DNA from: Punctularia strigosozonata HHB-11173 SS5
Lineage: Eukaryota; Basidiomycota; Agaricomycetes; Corticiales; Punctulariaceae
NCBI RefSeq assembly: GCF_000264995.1
Contig: NW_006767433.1
Span: 4,198,967 to 4,262,966 of the forward strand
Length of the DNA: 64,000 nt
Direction of reading: 5' to 3'
Numbering within the stretch: position 1 is the stretch's first letter; each line of letters begins with the position of its first letter. Below are positions 12,756 to 23,379 of the stretch, in pieces. A program made the translations under genes and the position numbers. The notes beneath the pieces were generated by a model that was not told the DNA's origin, did no database searches, and was given only the letters and a program-made list of their open reading frames with translations.

Positions 12756-14088
12756 TCACATTCGCGACACGCCAGTCCCCTCAATGATCGTTTTCACCAG
12801 AGGCGCGATCTGTTTCCTGGTGGCATCCGTATTCCGCTGCTTCCAGACCCTCGCACACGCCTTCGCACCTAAATTCGGTGCGGTTCCGATCTTCTCCCAC
12901 TTCCGCTCCTTCAGTTGCAGCGCTTCGCTGCCCTCCAAACCCGCCCACATTGCACGAGGAAGCTGGCCATGACCGTCTTCTCTGAGCACGAACATGACTT
13001 CGCGCTTGTGTTTCCCCTTTCCCTTTGTGTGTCCATTCGCGGTATGTTTCTTGTTCTTGGTGTCATGGTACGAAGTAAGTATACCAAGTGCCGCTAGGTC
13101 GCGTTCGTCCATCCAAGACTCAATGGCCGGCCAGAAGTCAGCTCGGTGAGCCCATTCTGCAAGGCCGAGAGGCACGGTAGCCAGGCCAACTGGCAAAGCG
13201 CTGGAATTGGACGTCCATGAGGGTTTCCAAGAGTATTCCTTGTAATCTCTACGCAAGAGATCCCTCGCACCAAGATCAGATACAGCGGATTTCTTCTGCT
13301 GCAGGCTGTCAGTGAGTTCTTTGACGGCTGGTACGTCGTTCGGTTCGGTATGGGTCACTTGAAGGGATCGACCGAGGGTGGAACGAGGAAGTAGGAATCC
13401 GGCGGCATCCCGGTCCGTCGGCTCTGCCTTGCCTCCTTTCTTCAGACCTTGCGTATCGATAAGAATGCCACATAGCAGGAGAGTCGCGAGTTCAGCGGGT
13501 ATGGCGTCCGCGCAGCTCCGGGCGAGCAATTGCGAAACCAGGGATGCGCAGCTACCGGTCGGAACCGCAATCAGACGGGGATCGGCGGTGTCCTTGTAGA
13601 GTCCTTCGTCATCATGATGGTCCACCACGGCTACCACCCGCGCCGATGAATTGTTTTCGCTGAACCGGGAAAGCAGTCTATTGTGATCCACCAACGCGAA
13701 ATTGCTCGACGGAAAGGGCGACGACGACGGGATATCGTCCATACAGAGCAGTGTGTGTCCGGAGGGATCGATTTCTGCAAGAGACAGCGCATAGATATTC
13801 TCCGGACGTAGCTTCAGGTCCGCGCAGGAGGTCTGGATCATCGGCACCGCAGACGTTCCGCGAACGGTATTCAGAAACCATGCGAATGCGATGGAACTCG
13901 CGATGGAGTCGAGGTCTATCGGAACGGGTTAAAATCGCGTCCATCCCTCGCAGGTTGAATACCTCACCTCCAGCTTCGTTGCCCATGACAATTGTCCACT
14001 CGCCTCCCTGCCCATTGTCAACAGCTCGCAGATAGTCCGCTTTCGATCGCGCGAGCCAGTCAGCTAAACTCGGCGTTGAGTCTGGCAT
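12756..14088 (-). CDS. PPX1: Exopolyphosphatase, PPX1 type (DHH/DHHA2)
   Basis: Cytosolic exopolyphosphatase that removes terminal phosphate from inorganic polyphosphate. The start at 14088 gives MPDSTPSLADWLARSK. The only intron found lies in the metal-binding motif: exon 1 ends GNEAG and, after a GT-AG intron near 13930, the sequence resumes DLDSIASSIAFAWFLNT. Exon 2 holds CMDDIP, LVDHN, the DHH box VAVVDHHDDEG, and the later ILIDTQGLK and DRDAAGFL, all typical of family-II DHH phosphoesterases. A DHHA2-like C-terminal domain follows, ending GTGVSRM. About 420 residues, close to yeast Ppx1. An alternative is a related DHH pyrophosphatase, but the overall pattern fits PPX1 best. Confidence 0.88.
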
Positions 14089-14499
14089 GGTGTGTGTTCT
14101 TTGAACTTGGTCAAGCGTGTAGATCTCTAGGTGCTGTAGGGTCCGTCGGGAAATAGGGATAGGTGCCCCGATCAAGGTCGAATAAGCATGTATAGCCAGA
14201 GATCTTCTCCATGCGGATGTCGTCAGAGGTCGTCGCGCGTGTGCGGATTGCGGTAGCTTCGGGAATTCACCGAAGAGGCGTAACCTGCGCATCGATATCC
14301 GGCGCCGCTCTGCATCCGGGAACGCCGCAGGAGGTCGATGATTACCGCGAGTGGTCAATAATGAAAGCGACGTTAATTGATTATGACAACCATAGTACCG
14401 TACACACATCCTACGTTCTACATGGCGTTTGCCTTTAGGTGATTGAACAGGGCTCTAACCAACCAATTCTCGAGATGAGAAGAGCAGTATTCAAGATCA
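14089..14499. other. Intergenic region between two minus-strand genes
   Basis: Promoter of the exopolyphosphatase and 3' flank of the hydroxy-acid dehydrogenase. An open frame runs upstream from the PPX1 start, but the first recognisable family sequence begins at 14088. Confidence 0.4.
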
Positions 14500-16347
14500 T
14501 CACAGCTTCGCGTGGTCTGTCTTGCTGGGAGGGACTCCATGCGGATTATGCTTAAGGACATCGCGTTTGCCTTGCACATCTTTCGTTATGGATTGATATC
14601 CGGCTACGGTCATCGTGATATCGAGATCCTATGAACCGATACGTCACGCAGGGCACATCTGAATGAACGTAGCATTACTTACGGCAAGGAGGCTCTTCAT
14701 GACATGGCGACAACCAGCTTCACCCTCATGCGCCATTCCCCAGACGTATAAACGTCCAACCTCGACGGCATGTGCTCCAAGTGCGAGTGCTTTGAAGACA
14801 TCTGACCCAGTCCGTATCCCCGAGTCGAATATGATCGTCATCTCTGAGGACGCTTGGATTAGTGATCATCAAACTAAATGCGAAGGCTTGCCACTGACTG
14901 TCACCGACCGCGTCCACGATTTCAGGAAGCACCTCAAGACTGCCCACAGCCCCATCAACCTGTCTGCCGGCGTGATTCGTCACGACGATGCCTTCGCATC
15001 CAATTTGGTATGCTTTGAGCGCATCCGCTGCACTCTGGATGCCCTTGATCACGAGCGGGCGACCACCCGAGATGCGCTTCCACTATTCACACAACATTGT
15101 CTCAGCCGATAACACGAGAGCGACCACTACAACTAACCTCTTTGATCAACCAAGGAATTTTTTCCCATGTGTGTGCCTTGCCGTGCCAGACCATGGAGTC
15201 GATCCACTTGCCAGTATCCTGCTCTTGCTCTCGACCATATTTACGCTTGAAAACGGGATCAGACTTTCCCAACTCGTTGCCGGTCTCGCCTGGAGGATAG
15301 TAGAATCTGGAATCGGTTATTATCAATGGTAAGCACGCCTGCAGAACATATCGCAGCCAGCAGCCTGGTACGTACACATAATTAGCCAGGTTGATGTCTG
15401 TGGGACGCCATCCAAGCTGCCAAGTGTCCACCGTGAGCATGAGGACGTCAAAGCCGCTCTTCCACGCCCTCTCTAGAAGATTGATGGTCTGAATCGCGCT
15501 GTGAGCTTTGTGCGCTGGCCACAAGGTGAAGAAACAGACTTACCACTTCATCATCATGGCCCATGTACAGCTGGAAGAAGCGGGGCGATGTCGCATTTCC
15601 ACCGTTAGGGCCAGTGTAGGCATGCACAGTATTGCTCTCGTTATTGACAGAAGCGCCTTCCTCATTAGCAGCCGCAACGGCCTCGATCGGCTGGGAGGCA
15701 GCTGTAGACAGGCAATACTGTCTCATGAAGGTGATCAGATCGGGAGATCAATTCAGGCAAGAGTCCGTCGCTCACCGGTAACCCGAGCTCGCCAGCAATC
15801 TTAGCTGGCACTAACTCTCCCTTTGGGGAATAGAGTTTGTTGATACCAATCGGCGCGAATAAGATCGGCGCAGGGATACGATGACCAAAGAGCGTCGCTG
15901 CAGTATATCATCAGTTCCAGCTCACGGCAGCTTTTACCCGCGGCGCTTACTGGTTAAATCTCTGGTATTCGTATCCACGAGCATACGAGGGATGATCCTC
16001 CAGTGATAGAACGCCTCCCTACGCATGCCGACACGAGTCAGCCATAGTCAACCACGCGGACGGCATATAAGCCCACGCACCGGTTTGCTCTATCGGTCCA
16101 ACCGAGACCTGCATTCGAGTTTGCGTAAAAGTAACCACGATCGTTCAGTTTCTTCTTCGTCGATTCTACCAATTCCTCCGCATGTACGGAAAAGCTGGGA
16201 ACTACCAGCGCCTGCTGTTAACATGAAGTAGCGCAGCCGTGAACCATAAGACATACGGATGCCTTGCTCTCCTCCGCGGCGGAAGATTTCCCGCTGGTAC
16301 AGTGAATAGTGTGGCGAAGGTCCTTTCGGCTTGTTTGTTGGATCCAT
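14500..16347 (-). CDS. FMN-dependent alpha-hydroxy-acid dehydrogenase (lactate dehydrogenase/oxidase family)
   Basis: A flavoprotein that oxidises L-2-hydroxy acids such as lactate or glycolate. The start at 16347 leads to SLYQREIF and then, after introns, GYFYANSNAG and the flavin-domain motif LPYCLSTAASQPIEAVA. Next come FFQLYMGHDDEV, FDVLMLTVDTWQLGWR, the strand VIKGIQSAADALKAYQIGCE, the catalytic-His motif VVTNHAGRQVDGAVGS, and IFDSGIRTGSDVFKALALGA. The last exon gives DLDITMTVAGYQSI and ends at a TGA at 14500-14502. There is no cytochrome b5 domain, so it is not a classical flavocytochrome b2. It resembles the lactate 2-monooxygenase-like fungal branch. At least seven short introns. The substrate is not resolved. 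Confidence 0.85.
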
Positions 16348-16388
16348 GACTCGTCGGTGTCTCTGTATTGGCTGCTTGCAAGACGTTG

Positions 16389-16396
16389 CTTATAAG
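16389..16396 (-). promoter_or_regulatory. TATA-like element of the hydroxy-acid dehydrogenase gene
   Basis: CTTATAAG lies 42-49 bp upstream of the start codon on the minus strand. Assigned on sequence and spacing only. Confidence 0.35.
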
Positions 16397-17473
16397 TTGG
16401 GTGTGCATGGCTATTTTGAGCTCGGAGAGACGTTGGTTCGAGTGACATGACGTCGCATTCGGAATCGCGATGTGCAGGAGAGACGTTGGGCGGAGTCAGG
16501 CGGAGCACCAACAGATCCACCTCCGACGGCTCTCCGTCCTAGGTTACAACTTGTTCCAAGCCGAGTATTCAATACGGATAGTTGTAAGAGATCGCAGTGA
16601 ACACCGGACAGTGTTGCACTATTGCATACGAGGGTGCAGGTATACTTACGCTATTTTAGCAATACACAGATGAAACGGGAGATGAAGGTGAATTCACTAG
16701 AAGAGCATGTACCGATACATGGCTGCAGCTCTCGATAACGGCGGCGTAGCCGACTGCTGGAGTGCCTGACGCAGCCCGGACGTCCACCCACTGACACTGC
16801 GTAAACCTCGGGGCTCCGACCCTCCGCAACTGTCCAACTACGCATGACTAGTTCACGCCGCGCAACCGCTTCGGGCTCTGTTTCTCAACAACGAGCTTCC
16901 AGCCCCCATATAGTTGGTTAACGATTGCTGACCGTCGGAGCACCGCAAGCTCCTGGACGGCGTTGTTATAAAATGACGACAGCTGCATGTCATCTAACTT
17001 TGAGGTCTGTGCAAAGACCGGTCAGCCGCAGTCCTCGGGCACATAACAAACCAACGGAGATAACCAGGGGAGTTCAACAAAATGGAAAGTTTATATCGAC
17101 AGTGGCTCACCTTCAATGGCTTCCATTCATCTTTCGTTCGCCGGACGAAGTACTCTCGGAAATTATATGAACTGAATGACCGGGCAGTTCGCAAGGTCGA
17201 GGCGTAAAGACTACGAAGAGCCTGTGGTGTGGGTGGAGTTGCCATTTCCCAGTTCCTAGTGGACTAAGATGCAAGTCTACAGAGGCACGGAGGGCAGGAA
17301 GACAAGTGTCTGGGTCTGTACGCTCGCTCGACTGCGAAGTCGGACTGGAGAGGATGTTTACGAAGCGGCGGCGGCACGCTGACGAATGATACCATTGAAA
17401 TGCACGTGACATGACGAGCGCCGTTCTCCGAGTCCGATTCGCTCGCCTTGCTTGATTTCGCCGTTCCCGAAAT
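16397..17473. other. Intergenic region, nothing recognised
   Basis: Divergent promoter space between the dehydrogenase and the kinase. No domain-bearing frame or repeat was found. Confidence 0.35.
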
Positions 17474-17749
17474 ATGCGAGGACAGCTTCTCGAGCTATTT
17501 CCCGAGCATGGGGGCAAACCATGGCCGGGTTGTCACAGCGACTGCGTTATTCCCCAGCGCTTATCCAGTCCTTGGCTGGCGTCGTCATCGACGATCGACC
17601 CAGAAGGCGGTCGCCCGGACTCAACTAGTTTGCTGGTTTTGTCTGCGGGCGTACTGGCGCCTCCTCACGACGCTCACGATCCTGACGACTTTCTTCCCTC
17701 CTTTCACGGCCATTCAAATCCTCCAAAATATACCCTAGTATCCACATAA
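17474..17749 (+). CDS. Upstream ORF abutting the kinase start (TAATG overlap)
   Basis: A continuous 91-codon frame begins MRGQLLELFPEHGGKPW and ends YTLVST. Its TAA (17747-17749) shares one base with the ATG (17749-17751) of the SH3-kinase gene. It is Pro/Ser/Asp-rich and looks protein-like, but I recognise no family. It may be a regulatory uORF in the kinase leader, a small independent protein, or a chance frame. Confidence 0.25.
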   Translation: MRGQLLELFPEHGGKPWPGCHSDCVIPQRLSSPWLASSSTIDPEGGRPDSTSLLVLSAGVLAPPHDAHDPDDFLPSFHGHSNPPKYTLVST

Positions 17750-19919
17750 TGCGGCTATCTTTTGGTTTGCGACGGCGCGTCAAGCGTTTCTTCCCTGCCT
17801 TGCACCGCGTCCGCCAGGAGGATCATGACTTACCCTTCCGCCTTCCTGCTCTGGAACCCACGCCTCTGGAACCGATAGACATACCGGCTGAATACGGGGA
17901 AGACTGGTAAGATAATGCCGTTCAATGAGGCGGCAGTACTGACGTGAGGGATAGCAGCGTGCCGAGTGCAGATCCGACGCCTAACACTGCCCACGGCGAT
18001 GGGTTGCGCTTATACAGAGCCTGTTCGTCCTTTGCTGGTGACCCGGGGCGCGGAGTTCTGGGGCTTTCTCGGGGTGACCTTGTGACGCTTGTCAGCGAAC
18101 CTTCTGACGAGATGTGGCTCGTCCGTCCAATCAGATGGCATTGGGCGGACCCGGCAGAGGGGCTGGTGCCATCCCGATTTTTGAGACCTATCGGTGTCGA
18201 TATGCGTTCGATCGGGAGGCGACGCGATGGCGAAGTGCATCTGTCCGGCGCTACCTACGCGGAGGAAGATGTTGTAGCCGGAGGTCAATCAGTCGTGGTT
18301 GACGAAGATCTACCTGGGGATGTGACCCTTGTGGCCGATGACGAAAACCGTGTCGATGGGGCGCTTGTGCCCAAGGTGCATCGGAGGTTTAGACGATTTT
18401 CTATTGCGTCCATCCAGCTTCATATATATCGCGACGAATGGAGCTACGTTCAGCAAGTCAACGCAGGCGTATGGGGCACTGTCTATCAAGTGAGAACCCC
18501 CGGGCAACCATCCGCTGTGCACGCCGTGAAAGTTCTCAACTCGCGGTGGCGGATGTCGCGAACGCTCGCGATGACCGTAGTCGAGGAAGTCGCCATACTC
18601 AAGCAACGCGCCAAAAGGAAGGCGGAAGGCGGGAAAATTTCCCCTTTTCTGCTCAATCTCGCCGAGCTTGAGGATGAATATCACAACGTTTGGCTCAGTC
18701 CCGATCACAGAGTGCACATACTAATGGTAAGGACTCCAGCGTCTTCGATCTGCACTGTATGTGAACTCTGATCGTTTACGCTGAAGCCGCTATACCCCGG
18801 TGGTGATCTCCGACGGTATTACAACTACATAAATGACATACAAATGCAACTGATCATTGCCGAACTGGTGAGTGTTAGCTACAACGCTTGTCACTGGGCG
18901 CCAATATATGGGAGACCCTAGCTGCTTGGCCTCCAGCATCTGCACGAATACGAGAGAGTCATCCATCACGATATCAAGCCTGAGAATATCTGCGGTGCGG
19001 ACAAGACCGCGCGCTGCTACTCGTTTATACTGACCTCCTTGATCAGTCAGCGCGCAGGGCACCGTGGTCATCACCGATTTTGGTGCTGCCCGCCGCATGG
19101 AGCCTGGAAAACAGACCATGCGAACCACCTCAGAAATGGTGTTGAGCGAAGCATACACAGCACCAGAATTAGCTGCAGTATTCGATACGGCGTCACCAGG
19201 TCAATCGGAATACAACTCTTTGGTGGACATGTGGTCTCTAGGTGTGACCATCGTGGCATTGATTCGCGGCAAGGTGAGCGATCCTGTTGGGATGAGAAAT
19301 CGCCACTTACACACATCAGGATTTTGAGGAAGGTGAAGAAATATGGGTCCGAGCCCCGGTTTCCAATGCCAGATTGCGAATGTTTGTTAGCGGACATGCG
19401 CTGTGGCCGGACAAGCTCTGGGATTTTCTCTGCGCCTCTGATCCGGCGTCCATAGCGCAAGGGGTATGCAAGCCCTCCAACGTATCCGCCCTCTCACGAA
19501 TGATAATGTTACCATAGCTTCTTGAATCAGACATCACGAAACGCACCAACGAGGATTATGCGATCTGGGCGGATCCATACATGGAAAACCTGTGTGTATC
19601 AGCTTGGTTCCAAAACCATATACATAGGGCTGACCTGTACACAAGTACGTCTGATCCTGACCTCTGGAACCGTGTCAGCCAAGGGTTGCTTTCTCGTATG
19701 TACCAACTCGTTCTTTCCCTGCCCTCGTCTGAAGTTTAGTTTCCTTGTTTAGCATTTAGCTGCGAAGGTGGCGGTCGTAATCCGCCGCTCAAGACATGCC
19801 CTCCAGCCGGACAACAGCTCGACAAAGTTGCAGGCGTGACGCTACAAGACATTTTTGAGGAGCATGGCATGAATGTGCCCATAGTAGATCATTGTAGTCT
19901 CATTCTCTCGCCACCGTGA
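17749..19919 (+). CDS. SH3-domain serine/threonine protein kinase
   Basis: Predicted protein kinase with an N-terminal SH3-like domain. Exon 1 (17749-17906, MRLSFGLRRRVKRFFPALHR) splices over a 42-bp intron into an SH3-like segment (YRACSSFAGDPG, LSRGDLVTLVSE, MWLVRPI, EGLVPSRFL). The kinase domain shows a glycine loop NAGVWGTVYQV, catalytic Lys in HAVKVL, a PGGDL hinge-side motif, the catalytic loop VIHHDIKPEN, DFG in VITDFGAA, APE in YTAPEL and DMWSLGV. The usual HRD is HHD, so it is a non-RD kinase, but Lys, Asp, Asn and DFG are all present. The frame closes with a TGA at 19917-19919. A further GT-AG splice into downstream sequence is possible but uses a poor donor. Introns are short. Confidence 0.78.
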
Positions 19920-20252
19920 TGTATAATGATGATTACAGTCGGAAACCAAAGTCTTATGATGGGCCATGGCGGAGCGCGTTGCCAAAATAAATACGAGGGA
20001 ACGCCGTCCGGATTAAACAGTTCGGAATCAGTCTTGAGGTTCAACGCACTTCAAACCGAAAGGCCAACCGTCACCGAGGGGTTAAGTATAACCTGGTCTC
20101 AAAGGCACGTGACGTTAGATTTCAGTATCGGCGTCGTCATCGAAGGAACACTCGGGTACGAATTATCACGGAAGGACGGCAAGGCGCAGTGTATTCATCC
20201 ATCCTCTGTGCCATCGGACGATCTCAGCCTCCACCGCTTGAATCCATATACC
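19920..20252. other. Intergenic region upstream of RCF1
   Basis: An open frame from 19926 runs into the RCF1 first exon, in the same frame, and carries no recognised domain. I treat it as leader or promoter, or possibly as a 3' extension of the kinase gene. Confidence 0.35.
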
Positions 20253-20926
20253 ATGAGTTCCGCATTCGTTCCCGCGCCAATTCCTTCGGAGACGGAATTG
20301 ACTCCCAACTACTATGGCGAATCCTTGGCGGACAAGGCCAGGAGAAAGTTCAAGGAGAACCCTCTGGTACCACTTGGTACGATACACTTCGTGCAGCATA
20401 ACGTCGCTGCGTTAAGGAGCTAATTGCCCGATAGGATGTTTGGTCACGTCATACACGCTCATTGTAGCGGCCATTCGTATGCGGCAAGGTCGTTCACTGT
20501 CCATGAATTACTGGCTCCGTGCACGTCTGGTCGCGCAAGGCGCCACCGTTGTGGCGATTGTGGGCGGCACGTACTACTATGGGCAATCCAAAGGGCAAAA
20601 GGTACGATGTTTGACGTTCTTCAAGTACAGAAGTTTGAGCTGTGTACAATCAGGAGGAGAAAGCACGATTAGCACAGGAACGACTGCTTGAACAAGCGGC
20701 AGCCCAACGCGCCGAGTTCAACGCGCGTTTGGCGGCAGCGGAGGAGGCACACCGCCTGGAGACAGAAGCCTTGTCCCCCACGTTCAAAAGGACGAATTCC
20801 GTTACGCCATTACCTTCTAATCCGGTTGAAGACAAACAATCAAGCCAAATGGATTCGCCGTCACCTACATCTGCTCAAGATGGACGATCGTTTTGGCAGA
20901 AATGGACAGGCTTGGGACGCACATAG
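20253..20926 (+). CDS. RCF1: Respiratory supercomplex factor 1 (HIG1-domain protein)
   Basis: Mitochondrial inner-membrane protein that associates with complex IV and helps stabilise III-IV supercomplexes. The ATG at 20253 gives MSSAFVPAPIPSETELTP. A GT-AG intron after VPLG joins to CLVTSYTLIVAAIRMRQGRS, then the HIG1 signature NYWLRARLVAQGATV and a second hydrophobic stretch VVAIVGGTYYYG. This makes two membrane helices, as expected. A charged coiled-coil tail follows (EEKARLAQERLLEQAAAQ) and the protein ends WTGLGRT. The length of about 185 residues and this layout match fungal Rcf1 rather than the shorter Rcf2/HIG1 forms. Confidence 0.9.
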
Positions 20927-21297
20927 CTTGCGGGGAAGATTTGTGACAGTGACCCTGGGCTCAACGTACTGCGAGAGGCGCCTTCCTGCCGTTCCACTAA
21001 TTCAACGTGATATATCATATAATGCCTGAATTGCATAGTAACTTATGAGCCTGCCTGTCCGTAACCCGTGATGTCACAATGCATTACCGGAAGTTAAGTA
21101 TGTAGATATCCGAACATTTCGGTCTTCATACATATCCGCGCCGGCAAACGGGATTCCGAGACTTGAGCGCCTCCGGCTGGCGCATCACTCAGCTATCTGG
21201 ATTCTGCGCACCTTAGACCACCTTCCGCTGTGGACTGTAGTCCGCAACAATACTGTTCCCAATATGATGGCGGAATGCGATACGAATTCTTCGGACT
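20927..21297. other. Intergenic region, nothing recognised
   Basis: 3' flank of RCF1 and promoter of the F-box gene. No repeat or small gene seen. Confidence 0.4.
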
Positions 21298-22962
21298 ATG
21301 TCGCTAGTCAACGCGGGCAAAACGGGAAGGAGGCTGTCACTAACGAATGTGAGCATGCGCATTGTCGAATCCTGTCCAGTTACCTTTGCTTACACTTCGT
21401 CAGACCCGCCAGCTATTGACATGCTTCCTGACGAGATTATGTCCATGATCTTCCAACTCGGAAAAGAGTATGGGAGATCAAGCACAACGTCTCCAGCTGT
21501 CTTCCCTGAACTCCTGTCTCGCGTGTGTAGACGATGGCGAAACATCGTTTTAAGCAGCCCACTACTCTGGAATCGCCTAGTATTCCAGACTTGTCGCTCT
21601 GGAGATAAGCACCCAGCGATCCAGAGGCAAGAGGAATATATCAAGCGTTCTGGTGACTGCCCGCTGGATATCCACATCTGCGCGGCACTGGACGTCGGGC
21701 TTAACAATCCCATCGTGGTCGATGCTTGCCTATCCTACATCATGGACCTCATCATTCCACATGCGACACGCTGGAAAAGCGTTATCATGGAACTCACTAC
21801 CAGGACAGGTGCGGTCGAGGTCCTACGCCGCTTGCAACCCCTGGCCGTTCCGCAATTGGATTACCTACGCATCTCCTATGAACCGGACCTTACAGGCGAG
21901 ATACCTCGTACGCCTCTATTCGAGGGAGGTGCTCCCACACTGTGTACAATTCGACTCTCCGGTTTGGGCCTGCATCAGTCACCCCCGCCGCTGGCAAATC
22001 TGCGAGAACTGCAATTATACAGGGATGGAGCGACCGACATCAAAGTGACTGCAGCCGCATTTCAGGAGCTCTTGAAAGCTGTACCACGACTGGAAAGGTT
22101 GCACCTTGTCGGGAGCTTGATCAACTTCGATGCGGGGACTGAGCCCATGCGCACCGTGTCATTGCCCTCTCTTCGACACATCACCATCGCTCTCGGAAAG
22201 AACATATATCTACTCGAGGAAATGGAGCCGAGTTTGGATTTCCACGAGCTCATGGTATCTCTGACTGCACCCAAGTTGCAGTCTCTTTACCTCTATGGAT
22301 TGGTCGGCGACAGTACGTTGAAATTCTACCTCAAGAGCATCATCGCATCCGGTACCCTTCCATATCCCGACTTACAAACCCTACTTTTGCAACGGATCGA
22401 AGAGGAAATAGACGGTCTCCTTTGGCGCGTATTCCCCTCCATAAATCACCTCCTCCTTGCCCACGTGCCTTGGTATTCCCTCGCCAGTCAACTCGAAGAA
22501 GCATGCACCAATCGGGGGACAAGCCCGCTACCCTGGCCCAACCTCGAGCGGTTGTCGTGCACAGATTCCTACGGCTCGCACAATGCTGCAATTCGCGCTT
22601 GTGTAGAAGCTGGCCATCCACTACGCAGCTTCTCAGTTTTATCGCGGGATCTCTGGAACTCCCCCTTGTCTGATCTCTCCGGACTCGGGCTCGACATCTC
22701 GGAACCATCGCGTGACATATTCCTGCCCAACCGAATCATGGTGCCATCGTTGATATGGGAACGGGATGAACCAGGCTACGATCCCAGTCTGGATTCGGAT
22801 TCGGATTACGCCTACGAGGACGATGAAGAAGACGCAGACGATTTATACTTCGGCGAAATGGACTATGATAGGGATTACATAGACGATGACTACGATGGTT
22901 GGAGCGACGAATACGAACTTTATGAAGAGGATATGCGTTTGTTGGGGGACTGGGAACCGTAA
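21298..22962 (+). CDS. F-box protein with leucine-rich-like C-terminal region
   Basis: A single-exon frame of 554 residues. Residues about 40-90 form an F-box (MLPDEIMSMIFQLG, then LLSRVCRRWRNIVLSSPLLW), the Skp1-binding module of SCF ubiquitin ligases. The rest has irregular leucine-rich repeats (LRELQLY, LERLHLVG, LRHITIAL, LQSLYLYG, LERLSC) that would form the substrate-recognition surface. The last 60 residues are very acidic (runs of DSDSDYAYEDDEED type). This is the architecture of the large, expanded F-box families of Agaricomycetes. The start at 21298 is the first ATG of the frame; ATGs at 21355 or 21421 are alternatives. Substrate unknown. Confidence 0.82.
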   Translation: MSLVNAGKTGRRLSLTNVSMRIVESCPVTFAYTSSDPPAIDMLPDEIMSMIFQLGKEYGRSSTTSPAVFPELLSRVCRRWRNIVLSSPLLWNRLVFQTCRSGDKHPAIQRQEEYIKRSGDCPLDIHICAALDVGLNNPIVVDACLSYIMDLIIPHATRWKSVIMELTTRTGAVEVLRRLQPLAVPQLDYLRISYEPDLTGEIPRTPLFEGGAPTLCTIRLSGLGLHQSPPPLANLRELQLYRDGATDIKVTAAAFQELLKAVPRLERLHLVGSLINFDAGTEPMRTVSLPSLRHITIALGKNIYLLEEMEPSLDFHELMVSLTAPKLQSLYLYGLVGDSTLKFYLKSIIASGTLPYPDLQTLLLQRIEEEIDGLLWRVFPSINHLLLAHVPWYSLASQLEEACTNRGTSPLPWPNLERLSCTDSYGSHNAAIRACVEAGHPLRSFSVLSRDLWNSPLSDLSGLGLDISEPSRDIFLPNRIMVPSLIWERDEPGYDPSLDSDSDYAYEDDEEDADDLYFGEMDYDRDYIDDDYDGWSDEYELYEEDMRLLGDWEP

Positions 22963-23379
22963 TGAGCGGGCATCTTGGTCGACAACGACGGCTAGCAGGC
23001 CGGATGACACATGGGTTTTGCTTCTGCGATAGCGGACATGTATATCCTGATGCCCCTTGAGGTTCGATCAAGCACGTTTCTTACCAAAGCGCCGCCCTCG
23101 AAAAGAAAGTTCCCTTTGTATTACAAGCTGGCAGTACTGAGCAGTTAGCATTGCATCCCGTTGATCGTACAACATTGAATGTTGGACGTTGAACAATGGA
23201 TTTCTAGTACTTACCTTTGAAGCTTGAATTATAACGCGGTCATCAGAGCGAGGATGACGTCACCCGTTCTATGCCTTAAACCGCCATGACGGCACCAGAC
23301 CGAGTATATCACCTCACCATTGATTTACTGTTTTGCCTCTACCCGCGAACGGCAGCCAGTGCTCATTCCATCTTGAATC
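22963..23379. other. Intergenic region, nothing recognised
   Basis: 417 bp between the F-box gene and the membrane-protein gene. No supportable feature. Confidence 0.4.
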
